A stretch of 29,455 nt of DNA, taken from NCBI GenBank assembly GCA_964406705.1, contig CAYOSS010000014.1, positions 1 through 29,455 on the forward strand, in the 5' to 3' direction. Origin of the DNA: CAZRRV01 sp964406705 (GTDB lineage Bacteria > Bacillota > Clostridia > Oscillospirales > Acutalibacteraceae). Numbering within the stretch: position 1 is the stretch's first letter; every line of letters begins with the position of its first letter. Position numbers and translations under genes: made by a program. Shown here piece by piece: positions 23,570 to 29,455 of the stretch. The notes under the pieces were generated by a model that searched no databases, was not told the DNA's origin, and saw only the letters and a list, made by a program, of their open reading frames with translations.

Positions 23570-24970
23570 TTGAAAAGCGACATAGTAATTGTGGGAGCGG
23601 GCCCGGCGGGGATATTCACCGCCCTCGAGATGCTGCGGCGCGGCTCGCGGCGGAAGATCGCCATAATCGAGAAGGGCGCCCCCGTGGAGCAGCGGCGCTG
23701 CCCCAAGCAGAGCACCGGTCAGTGCGCCCACTGCAAGCCCTACTGCCACATCACCACCGGGTTCTCGGGAGCGGGCGCGTTCTCCGACGGCAAGCTGTCG
23801 CTCAGCCCCGAGGTGGGCGGGGATTTCCCGCAGTTGGTGGGGGAGAACACCGTCCGCGAGCTTATATCCTATGTCGACGGGATTTACCTCGAATTCGGCG
23901 CCGATACCAAGGTGGAGGGGGTAAACAACTCCGCCGAGGTTAAGGAAATCCGCAAACGGGCGATAATGGCGGGGCTAAAGCTGGTTGACTGCCCCATCCG
24001 CCATTTGGGCACGGAGAAGGCTCGGGAGATTTACGGGGCCATAGAGAATTACCTGGTCTCGCGCGGGGTGGAGCTGCTTTTCGGCACCGAGTGCACAGAC
24101 CTGCTGTTAGACGGCGACGTCTGCAAGGGCGTCATAGCGCGCCGTGGCGGTACCGAGCTTATCGTGGAAGCGGATCACACCGTCATCGCGACGGGCAGGC
24201 GTGGCGCGGACTGGCTCGAGAAGCTTTGCGGAGAGCACAATATCGCCCACCAGCCGGGGACGGTGGATATCGGCGTGCGGGTTGAGGTCCGCAGCGAGGT
24301 CATGGAGACGGTCAACGAGGTGCTCTACGAGTCCAAGCTGATAGGCTACCCTCCGCCGTTCAAGAACAAGGTGCGCACCTTTTGCCAGAACCCCGGCGGC
24401 TTCGTCAGCCAGGAGAATTACGACAACGACCTCGCCGTAGTCAACGGGCATTCCTATAAGGAGACGAAATCCGAGAACACCAACGTTGCCATTCTCTGCT
24501 CCCACAACTTCAGCGTGCCGTTCAACCAGCCCATAGAGTACGCGCAGAAGGTCGGCGAGCTTACCAATATGTTGGGCGCGGGGCATATTTTAGTGCAGCG
24601 GTTCGGGGATATCCTCGACGGCAAACGCACCTGGGAGAAGGAGCTGTCTCAGTCGAATTTGCGGCCCACTCTCCCCGACGCCGTCGCGGGGGACATCACC
24701 GCCGCGATGCCCTACCGCGCTATGGTGAATATCATCAACTTTATTCAGGCGGTGGACCACGTGGTACCCGGATTCGCGTCCACCGAGACCCTGCTTTACT
24801 CGCCCGAGCTGAAGTTCTACAGCAACCGCGTCAAGATGGACGGCGCCCTTTCCACCAGCATAGCCGGGCTCCACTGTTTGGGCGACTCCAGCGGCTGGAC
24901 GCGCGGGCTAATGATGGCTTCCGTTATGGGCACTATGATGGGCCGCATTTTGGCGGAGGAAGGGGAGTAG
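23570..24970 (+). CDS. FAD-dependent oxidoreductase-like protein (COG2509 type)
   Basis: The 466-residue protein starts with a dinucleotide-binding fold: DIVIVGAGPAGIFTALEMLR (~4-23) and then IIEKG (~31-35). A cysteine-rich segment RRCPKQSTGQCAHCKPYCH (~42-60) could hold a metal or redox centre. Further family segments are GAGAFSDGKLSL, VIATGRRGADWL, DIGVRVEVR, TFCQNPGGFV and GDSSGWTRGLMMASVMG near the end (second FAD contact). This family of uncharacterised FAD dehydrogenases is common in clostridia and has no settled substrate. The start TTG 23570 is well supported by AAGGAGGT (23555-23561). It stands alone, after the repeat block and before the inverted-repeat element. Confidence 0.88.
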   Translation: MKSDIVIVGAGPAGIFTALEMLRRGSRRKIAIIEKGAPVEQRRCPKQSTGQCAHCKPYCHITTGFSGAGAFSDGKLSLSPEVGGDFPQLVGENTVRELISYVDGIYLEFGADTKVEGVNNSAEVKEIRKRAIMAGLKLVDCPIRHLGTEKAREIYGAIENYLVSRGVELLFGTECTDLLLDGDVCKGVIARRGGTELIVEADHTVIATGRRGADWLEKLCGEHNIAHQPGTVDIGVRVEVRSEVMETVNEVLYESKLIGYPPPFKNKVRTFCQNPGGFVSQENYDNDLAVVNGHSYKETKSENTNVAILCSHNFSVPFNQPIEYAQKVGELTNMLGAGHILVQRFGDILDGKRTWEKELSQSNLRPTLPDAVAGDITAAMPYRAMVNIINFIQAVDHVVPGFASTETLLYSPELKFYSNRVKMDGALSTSIAGLHCLGDSSGWTRGLMMASVMGTMMGRILAEEGE

Positions 24971-25008
24971 CGCCACCGCGAGCGGGGGAGCGCGCATAGA
25001 CCACTCGA

Positions 25009-25164
25009 GGCAACACCGCACAATGATTGCACGTCATCTGCTCGCATATTTTCCGTTAACTCTCTCGAAAATGCTCGGCAATAGGGGAAGTATTCCCCGC
25101 GCTTTTCGCTTCGTCTGACGAAAAATCAGGCGCGTCTGACGCTGGGTCATTATGCGGTGTTGCC
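25009..25164. mobile_element. Compact 156-bp element with 18-bp inverted ends (MITE-like)
   Basis: The ends GGCAACACCGCACAATGA (25009-25026) and TCATTATGCGGTGTTGCC (25147-25164) are inverted copies with 17 of 18 matches. The interior can fold into GCATATTTTC/GAAAATGC and GGGGAA-GTA-TTCCCC, and carries two copies of GTCTGACG in a GCGTCTGACGC-like palindromic setting. There is no open frame. It ends eight bases before the gpsA stop on the other strand. No clear target duplication is seen. It could be a non-autonomous transposon, or a structured intergenic repeat. Confidence 0.65.
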
Positions 25165-25172
25165 CTAACAGC

Positions 25173-26168
25173 TTAACGGTAAAGGGTGTCCTCCTCCGGG
25201 CGGGCGTCCCGGTTCATCAGCCGCGCGACGCAGTTTTCGAGTTTTTCCCCCTCGAACAGCACCTTGTGGCACTCCTCCAGGATCGGCATTGATACGCCCT
25301 TTTTGGCGGCGAGCACCGCGCCCGCCTCCGTCGCGAAGTACCCCTCCACCGTGCCGACAGCCGCGAGCGCCTCCTTGACCGGCGTGCCGCGTCCCACCTT
25401 TTCGCCGAAGCGGTGGTTGCGGCTGTGCACCGATGTGCAGGTCACCACGAGGTCGCCGAGACCGGCCAGCCCCATAAACGTCTCGCGCCGCCCGCCGCAT
25501 GCCGCGCCAAGCCGCGCTATTTCAGCGAGCCCCCTTGTGATAAGGGCGGCTTTTGTGTTATCTCCCAGCCCCGCGCCGTCAAGGAATCCCGCCGCCACCG
25601 CTATGACGTTTTTCAGCGCGCCGCCGAGCTCCACGCCTATTATATCCGTGTTGGTGTAGATCCTGAAGTACCCGTTCGAGAGGGTACGCTGGACAAGCGC
25701 GGCGGCGCCCGGGTTGTCGCTCGCCACCGTCACCGCCGTCGGTATGCGCCTCGCGACCTCCTCCGCGTGGGAGGGTCCCGACAGCACCGCCAAATCCGCG
25801 CCCGGCAGCTCCTCGCGTATCACCTCGGATAGCCGCAGGCAGCTCCCCCGCTCCAGCCCCTTGGCGACGTTTACCGCCGCGCCGAAGCGCACGCCGCGCA
25901 ATTTCGCCGCCGTCTCTCTCACCGCGAACGAGGGGACTGCAAGGACCGCAAGATCCGAGCCGTCAGCCTCGCGCAGGTCCGTGGTGACCCGTATCTCCTC
26001 CGGGATTTTCACTCCCGGCAGCAGAGATTTATGCTCGCGGTTTTCCGCGATGGTGTTCGCCTCGTCCGGGAAGGGTGTCCACACCGTGACATCGTGGGAG
26101 TTCTCCGCCGCGCAAATGGCGAGAGCCAGCCCCCAGCCCCCCGAGCCCAACACGCTTACCTTGCTCAT
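25173..26168 (-). CDS. gpsA: Glycerol-3-phosphate dehydrogenase [NAD(P)+]
   Basis: GpsA reduces dihydroxyacetone phosphate to sn-glycerol-3-phosphate for phospholipid synthesis. The length is 331 residues. Motifs: VSVLGSGGWGLALAICAAEN (Rossmann start, ~4-23), NVAKGLERG (first Lys), LSGPSHAEEVARRIPTAV, the catalytic Lys in ELGGALKNVIAVAAGFLDG, LGDNTKAALITRGLAE, and FMGLAGLGDLVVTC. The ATG at 26168 follows GAGGA. It lies 45 bases after der. In many clostridia plsY sits between der and gpsA, but here it does not. Confidence 0.96.
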   Translation of the reverse strand: MSKVSVLGSGGWGLALAICAAENSHDVTVWTPFPDEANTIAENREHKSLLPGVKIPEEIRVTTDLREADGSDLAVLAVPSFAVRETAAKLRGVRFGAAVNVAKGLERGSCLRLSEVIREELPGADLAVLSGPSHAEEVARRIPTAVTVASDNPGAAALVQRTLSNGYFRIYTNTDIIGVELGGALKNVIAVAAGFLDGAGLGDNTKAALITRGLAEIARLGAACGGRRETFMGLAGLGDLVVTCTSVHSRNHRFGEKVGRGTPVKEALAAVGTVEGYFATEAGAVLAAKKGVSMPILEECHKVLFEGEKLENCVARLMNRDARPEEDTLYR

Positions 26169-26213
26169 TCCTCAAATCCTTTCGGTTGATGTCTGTCGCT
26201 GCCCCGAGCGGTC

Positions 26214-27536
26214 TTACTCGCTCTGCCCGCCGGTTTCCCCGCGCTCGCGGAGAACGAACCTGATCGGCGTCCCGGTAAAGTCGAATGTTTCGCGGAGAGT
26301 GTTCTCGATGTAGCGCAGGTAGGAGAAGTGGAAGAGGTCCTTCCTGTTGCAAAAGACCGTGAATGTGGGCGGGGCGACGGAGGTTTCCGTCATATAGTAA
26401 ATTTTGAGCCGCCGCCCTTTGTCGGAGGGGGGCTGCTGCCGCTCGGTGGCGTCGGTCAGGCAGTCGTTGAGAAGGCCCGTGGGAATGCGCGTCCCGCGGG
26501 CGAATGACACCGCTTTGATAAGTTCCGGCAAACGCCCCACTCGTCTCCCGGTTTTGGCCGAGATAAACTCCGCCGGCGCCCAGGGGCAGAAGGACAGCCC
26601 CTCCGCGAGGCGGCTTTTGAAGCCTTTCACCGTCAGCCCCGCGCTCTCGGCCAAATCCCACTTGTTCACAGCGACGACAAGCCCCTTTCCGGCGTCCGTG
26701 GCGAGGCCGGCGATTTTCGCGTCCTGCTCCGCGAAGCCCGCCGCGCCGTCTATCACCAACACGCAGACATCCGCGCGCTCGACCGCTTCTTTTGCCCTAA
26801 GGACGCTGAAGCGCTCTATCCTCTCGGTCACTCCCGCTTGCCGGCGCAGTCCGGCCGTGTCCACAAACAAAAATTTATCCCCGTTAACGGTGACCTCGGT
26901 GTTGACCGTGTCCCGCGTAGTCCCCGGGGCGGGGGAGACTATGGCCCTGTCGCTGCCGCACAGCCGGTTTAGTAAGGACGATTTGCCCGCGTTGGGCCGC
27001 CCGATTATCGCGACTTTTATCCCCTCGCCCGTCTCGTCCGCCGGCGCGGGGGGACAAAGCTCGAATACCCTGTCGAGGAGATCCCCCGTGCCGTGCCCGT
27101 GCAGCGCGGACACCGCCACCGGGTCGCCCAGCCCCAACGAGTAGAAGGCGTATATATCCGCCGGCACCGCGCCCACTCCGTCGCACTTGTTGCAGGCTAA
27201 GACGGTGGGCTTGTGAAGCTTGCGAATGGCGGCGGCGGCGCGTTCGTCCTCCTCTGTGACCCCGCAGGAAACGTCGGTTACGAATATCACCGCGTCGGCG
27301 GACTTAGCCGCGTCAAGAGCCTGCCGCGTGACTATAGTCGGCAGCTGCCCGTCCTCGCCCGATATCCCCCCGGAATCCGACAGGGTGAATTTGATCCCGC
27401 GCCATTCCGCCTCGCCGTAGAGTATATCCCTCGTGACCCCCGGCGTATCGTCGGTTATGGCGCGCCGCCCGCCGGTTAGCTTGTTGAACAGGGCGGATTT
27501 CCCCACGTTGGGCCGCCCCACAATCACGACTGTCAT
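26214..27536 (-). CDS. der: Ribosome biogenesis GTPase Der (EngA)
   Basis: Der has two tandem GTPase domains and helps 50S subunit assembly. The 440 residues show the first P-loop VGRPNVGKSALFNKL (~5-19), DDTPGVTRD and NKCDG, and the second P-loop IGRPNAGKSSLLNRL (~180-194), APGTTRDTV, DTAGLRRQ and NKWDLAE. A C-terminal KH-like domain ends FTGTPIRFVLRERG. Start: ATG 27536 overlaps the TGA of the preceding radical-SAM gene (ATGA) and reads MTVVIVGRPNVGKS as in homologues; the longer in-frame extension is Arg-rich and inside the neighbour. Confidence 0.97.
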   Translation of the reverse strand: MTVVIVGRPNVGKSALFNKLTGGRRAITDDTPGVTRDILYGEAEWRGIKFTLSDSGGISGEDGQLPTIVTRQALDAAKSADAVIFVTDVSCGVTEEDERAAAAIRKLHKPTVLACNKCDGVGAVPADIYAFYSLGLGDPVAVSALHGHGTGDLLDRVFELCPPAPADETGEGIKVAIIGRPNAGKSSLLNRLCGSDRAIVSPAPGTTRDTVNTEVTVNGDKFLFVDTAGLRRQAGVTERIERFSVLRAKEAVERADVCVLVIDGAAGFAEQDAKIAGLATDAGKGLVVAVNKWDLAESAGLTVKGFKSRLAEGLSFCPWAPAEFISAKTGRRVGRLPELIKAVSFARGTRIPTGLLNDCLTDATERQQPPSDKGRRLKIYYMTETSVAPPTFTVFCNRKDLFHFSYLRYIENTLRETFDFTGTPIRFVLRERGETGGQSE

Positions 27537-28858
27537 TGTTTCCCTCCTTTGAGGGGTTTTCCCCTTATCGCGGCGACCAGTTCCGCCCCGTCGTCGCCCA
27601 CGGGGGTGCATTTAACGCCGAGAGCGGCCTCCAACTCGCCCGGTGTGCCTCCGTCGAGAAAAAGGTCCCCCTCCCGGCGCAGGGCGCTGCGGGGGAAGAG
27701 AAGCTCGTCGCCCAAGGGTTTGTCCCGTAGTTCCCCCGCGATGTCGCTTTCGGTTAAAAGCCCCGATACGGTGATATTCCCCCCGAAAAACCTGTTGGGC
27801 ACGGCGTACACGACGCACTTCAGCCCCCGGAAGACCTTCTCGCACATTCCGGCGATCTCGCGTATCAGCGGCTCCGCGGCTTCCCCCGTCGCGACGCTTA
27901 CCGTTCTTCTCACGGGGAAGAGCGACCGACCGGCGCGGCGAAGCGCGTCCCTCGCCTGGGAGAGCGTCATCGCCCACATGCCCACGCCGTCCTCCAACTG
28001 CGGAAAATCCCCGTAATACGAGGCTCCCGGGATGGGTTCCCCGGCCAAAATGTAGAACTCGTCCGCGGCGTATATCACCGGCTCGCCGCGCGTGGCGACC
28101 GCTTTTCGGCGGAACTCGTCCACTACCGACAGCACCCCCGCCGCTTCCTCGCGGGAAAAACCCCTAAGCTCCCGGAGCCCCTCTCTGTGACCCGTGAGCC
28201 CCACCGGCACGGCGGCGACGCTGCCTATGCCGCGAAGCTCCAGCAGGTCGCTCAGCGTCCGGCGCAGCTCCCCGCCGTCGTTTACCCCGGGCAGGAGGAC
28301 CAACTGGCAGTTGAGTTTTATCCCGCCGTCGGACAGGGTTTTTAACAGTTTCAAAGACTCCCCGGCGAAGCGGTTGCGCATCATTTTCACACGAAGCTCG
28401 GGGTTCGTGGTGTGCACCGAGACGTTAATGGGGCTGATTTTCATCGATATGATGCGCTCCACTTCCCGCTCGGAGAGGTTGGTGAGGGTGATGTAGTTGC
28501 CGAGGAGGAAGGACAGCCGCGAATCGTCATCCTTGAAGTAGAGACTTTCCCGCAGCCCCTTGGGGAGCTGGTCTATAAAGCAAAACACGCAGGAATTCCG
28601 GCAGGACCGCTGCTCGTCCATCAGAAAATCCTCGAAGCAAAGCCCCAACTTTTCGCCCGAAGTTTTAGCAACGCGGCGGGTCGTCCGCTCACCGGCCCGC
28701 TCCACGGTAACGGTCGGGTTGTCCTCCGCCTCGAGCCAGCCGTAGTCTAAGACGTCGTTTATCTCGGCGCCGTTGATGGAAATCAGCGTGTCTCCCGGCA
28801 TTAAACCCGCTTTCTCCGCCGGGGACGAGGGCTCGACACCCATAATTTTAACCGGCAC
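27533..28858 (-). CDS. DUF512 radical-SAM-like protein with N-terminal PDZ domain
   Basis: The 441-residue protein starts with a PDZ-like domain (~5-40, SSPAEKAGLMPGDTLISING). It then has a radical-SAM-type cysteine cluster in RSCRNSCVFCFIDQLPKGLR, where Cys spacing is C-x3-C-x2-C, followed by DDSRLSFLLGNYITLTNL and VSVHTTNPELR. The C-terminal DUF512 region includes GEPVIYAADEFYILAG and PNRFFGGNITVSGLLT. The family is found next to der in many clostridia, and its reaction is unknown. The start is GTG 28858 with GGGGG upstream. It overlaps der by four bases. Confidence 0.92.
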   Translation of the reverse strand: MPVKIMGVEPSSPAEKAGLMPGDTLISINGAEINDVLDYGWLEAEDNPTVTVERAGERTTRRVAKTSGEKLGLCFEDFLMDEQRSCRNSCVFCFIDQLPKGLRESLYFKDDDSRLSFLLGNYITLTNLSEREVERIISMKISPINVSVHTTNPELRVKMMRNRFAGESLKLLKTLSDGGIKLNCQLVLLPGVNDGGELRRTLSDLLELRGIGSVAAVPVGLTGHREGLRELRGFSREEAAGVLSVVDEFRRKAVATRGEPVIYAADEFYILAGEPIPGASYYGDFPQLEDGVGMWAMTLSQARDALRRAGRSLFPVRRTVSVATGEAAEPLIREIAGMCEKVFRGLKCVVYAVPNRFFGGNITVSGLLTESDIAGELRDKPLGDELLFPRSALRREGDLFLDGGTPGELEAALGVKCTPVGDDGAELVAAIRGKPLKGGKQ

Positions 28859-28897
28859 TTCGCCCCCGCCTCCCGCTGTCTTTCTACCCGTTTTTTA

Positions 28898-28968
28898 CAC
28901 TGCTTGCTCCCGCCGACTCGTCGGTCTTTTTTCACGCTGCTCGCTCCCGCCGATTCGCCGACCGTTTT
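28898..28968. repeat. Two tandem ~36-bp units between rpmF and the DUF512 gene
   Basis: The unit at 28898-28932 and the unit at 28933-28968 share CAC-GCT-GCTCCCGCCGA and a T-run at the end. The first contains CCGA-CTCG-TCGG (28913-28924) followed by TCTTTTTT, which resembles a plus-strand terminator although both neighbours are on the minus strand. A partial, weaker third copy may precede them. Confidence 0.5.
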
Positions 28969-28975
28969 CGCCCCG

Positions 28976-29003
28976 CTTGCCGCCGTTACTAAAAAACGGC
29001 AAG
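28976..29003. terminator. Hairpin downstream of rpmF
   Basis: CTTGCCG (28976-28982) pairs with CGGCAAG (28997-29003) around a 14-base loop that is T-rich on the minus strand. It lies ~40 bases after the rpmF stop. There is no T-run after the stem, so the terminator call is weak. Confidence 0.35.
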
Positions 29004-29040
29004 GTCACCCCTCGCCGCCTTTGATTCGCCGCGTCCTCGC

Positions 29041-29235
29041 CTACTTCGCCGCTTCCGCTTTACCGGGGAGAACTTCTTTCCCGTTGTAGTACCCGCACTC
29101 CGAACACGCCCTGTGGGGAACTTTATATTCTCCGCAGCGCGGGCATCTCACCAGCGCCGGGCCCTTCATAGTCCAAACGGCGGAGCGTCTTTTGTTCTTG
29201 CGGGCTTTCGACGACCTGCTCTTGGGGACAGCCAT
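29041..29235 (-). CDS. rpmF: 50S ribosomal protein L32
   Basis: The 64-residue protein begins MAVPKSRSSKARKNKRRS, the L32 signature, and has a zinc ribbon of two CxxC pairs (CPRC and CSEC) around EYKVPHRA. Its length is normal for a C+ L32. Start: the ATG at 29235 is preceded by GGAGGTGCGAAGG; the frame also opens at a GTG three codons earlier, which is not needed. L32 often follows a DUF177 (YceD) gene, but here it has its own strong promoter directly upstream. Confidence 0.97.
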   Translation of the reverse strand: MAVPKSRSSKARKNKRRSAVWTMKGPALVRCPRCGEYKVPHRACSECGYYNGKEVLPGKAEAAK

Positions 29236-29270
29236 CCTTCGCACCTCCCATAGCCCATTCTCGTAGCTTC

Positions 29271-29299
29271 ATTATACCAGATTGACAGAGGGATGTCAA
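29271..29299 (-). promoter_or_regulatory. Perfect-consensus sigma-A promoter of rpmF
   Basis: On the minus strand TTGACA (29299-29294) and TATAAT (29276-29271) match the consensus with a 17-base spacer and end 36 bases before the rpmF ATG. Confidence 0.92.
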
Positions 29300-29350
29300 G
29301 AGATTTTTGGAGAGTTTTGGCTGCTCCCCAAAGTATTGTATTACATTATA

Positions 29351-29455
29351 TGAGCAGCGGCAGGGCAATCCCCCCCGCCGCTTCTAATTTGATCCTGATA
29401 TTTCGCGGAGTTCATACCTCCGCGAAAGTTTGCCGGGAAGCCGGGAGGATTACAG
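29351..29455 (+). promoter_or_regulatory. Structured leader of a plus-strand gene starting past the window
   Basis: AGCGGC pairs with GCCGCT across a G/C-rich interior (about 29355-29383), followed by TCTAATTT. TTTCGCGGAG (29401-29410) pairs perfectly with CTCCGCGAAA (29418-29427) around TTCATAC. The window ends in GGGAGGATTACAG, a strong ribosome-binding site with a start codon expected at about the next base. I cannot tell what gene follows. Confidence 0.5.

Overview
The window looks like a piece of a GC-rich, anaerobic Firmicutes (Clostridia) chromosome, probably from the Oscillospirales/Ruminococcaceae area. This rests on the 23S rRNA tail, a type III glutamine synthetase, an ANTAR-type antiterminator beside glnA, OadB/OadG sodium-pump subunits, acetate kinase, the clostridial der/gpsA and DUF512 radical-SAM genes, and near-consensus TTGACA-N17-TATAAT promoters. 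The placement comes from gene content only.

Layout. 1-327 is the 3' end of a 23S rRNA gene, followed at once by a terminator with no 5S gene. 530-1523 (minus) is a family-9-like glycosyltransferase broken by one base in a run of ten C. 1969-6759 (plus) is a tight operon: a glutamine synthetase-like protein, an ANTAR regulator, CTP synthase with one in-frame UAG, and a CapA-like protein. 6906-8996 is glutamine synthetase III behind a perfect-consensus promoter, and 9098-10846 is an ammonium channel fused to a P-II domain. From 22853 down to 11041, eleven minus-strand genes lie end to end: ackA, galK-like, oadG, oadB, speA, speE, speB, carboxynorspermidine synthase, nspC, ychF and a TIM-barrel isomerase. 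23040-23116 is tRNA-Pro(GGG), followed by a terminator and two blocks of degenerate repeats. 23570-24970 (plus) is a COG2509-type FAD protein. 25009-25164 is a compact element with 18-bp inverted ends. 25173-28858 (minus) holds gpsA, der and a DUF512 radical-SAM/PDZ protein. 29041-29235 (minus) is rpmF, and the window ends at the leader of a plus-strand gene that starts just outside.

How the genes fit together. The left half is a nitrogen module of ammonium uptake with P-II sensing, GSIII, a glutamine consumer (PyrG) and an RNA-binding ANTAR protein. Two signals suggest an unusual control circuit. The GS-like protein at 1969 lacks several C-terminal active-site residues (equivalents of E327, R339, R344, R355 and E357 in enterobacterial GS), and its ANTAR neighbour has a receiver-like domain without an obvious phospho-acceptor Asp. 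The leaders of GSIII and of the ammonium channel each carry a hairpin with an A-N-N-G-N-N hexaloop, the loop type ANTAR proteins bind. The central block makes putrescine from arginine by way of agmatine, then offers two ways to spermidine: an aminopropyltransferase and the carboxyspermidine route.

Oddities to check against reads are the amber codon in pyrG, the C10 frameshift in the glycosyltransferase, and an agmatinase whose best ribosome-binding site points at ACG.
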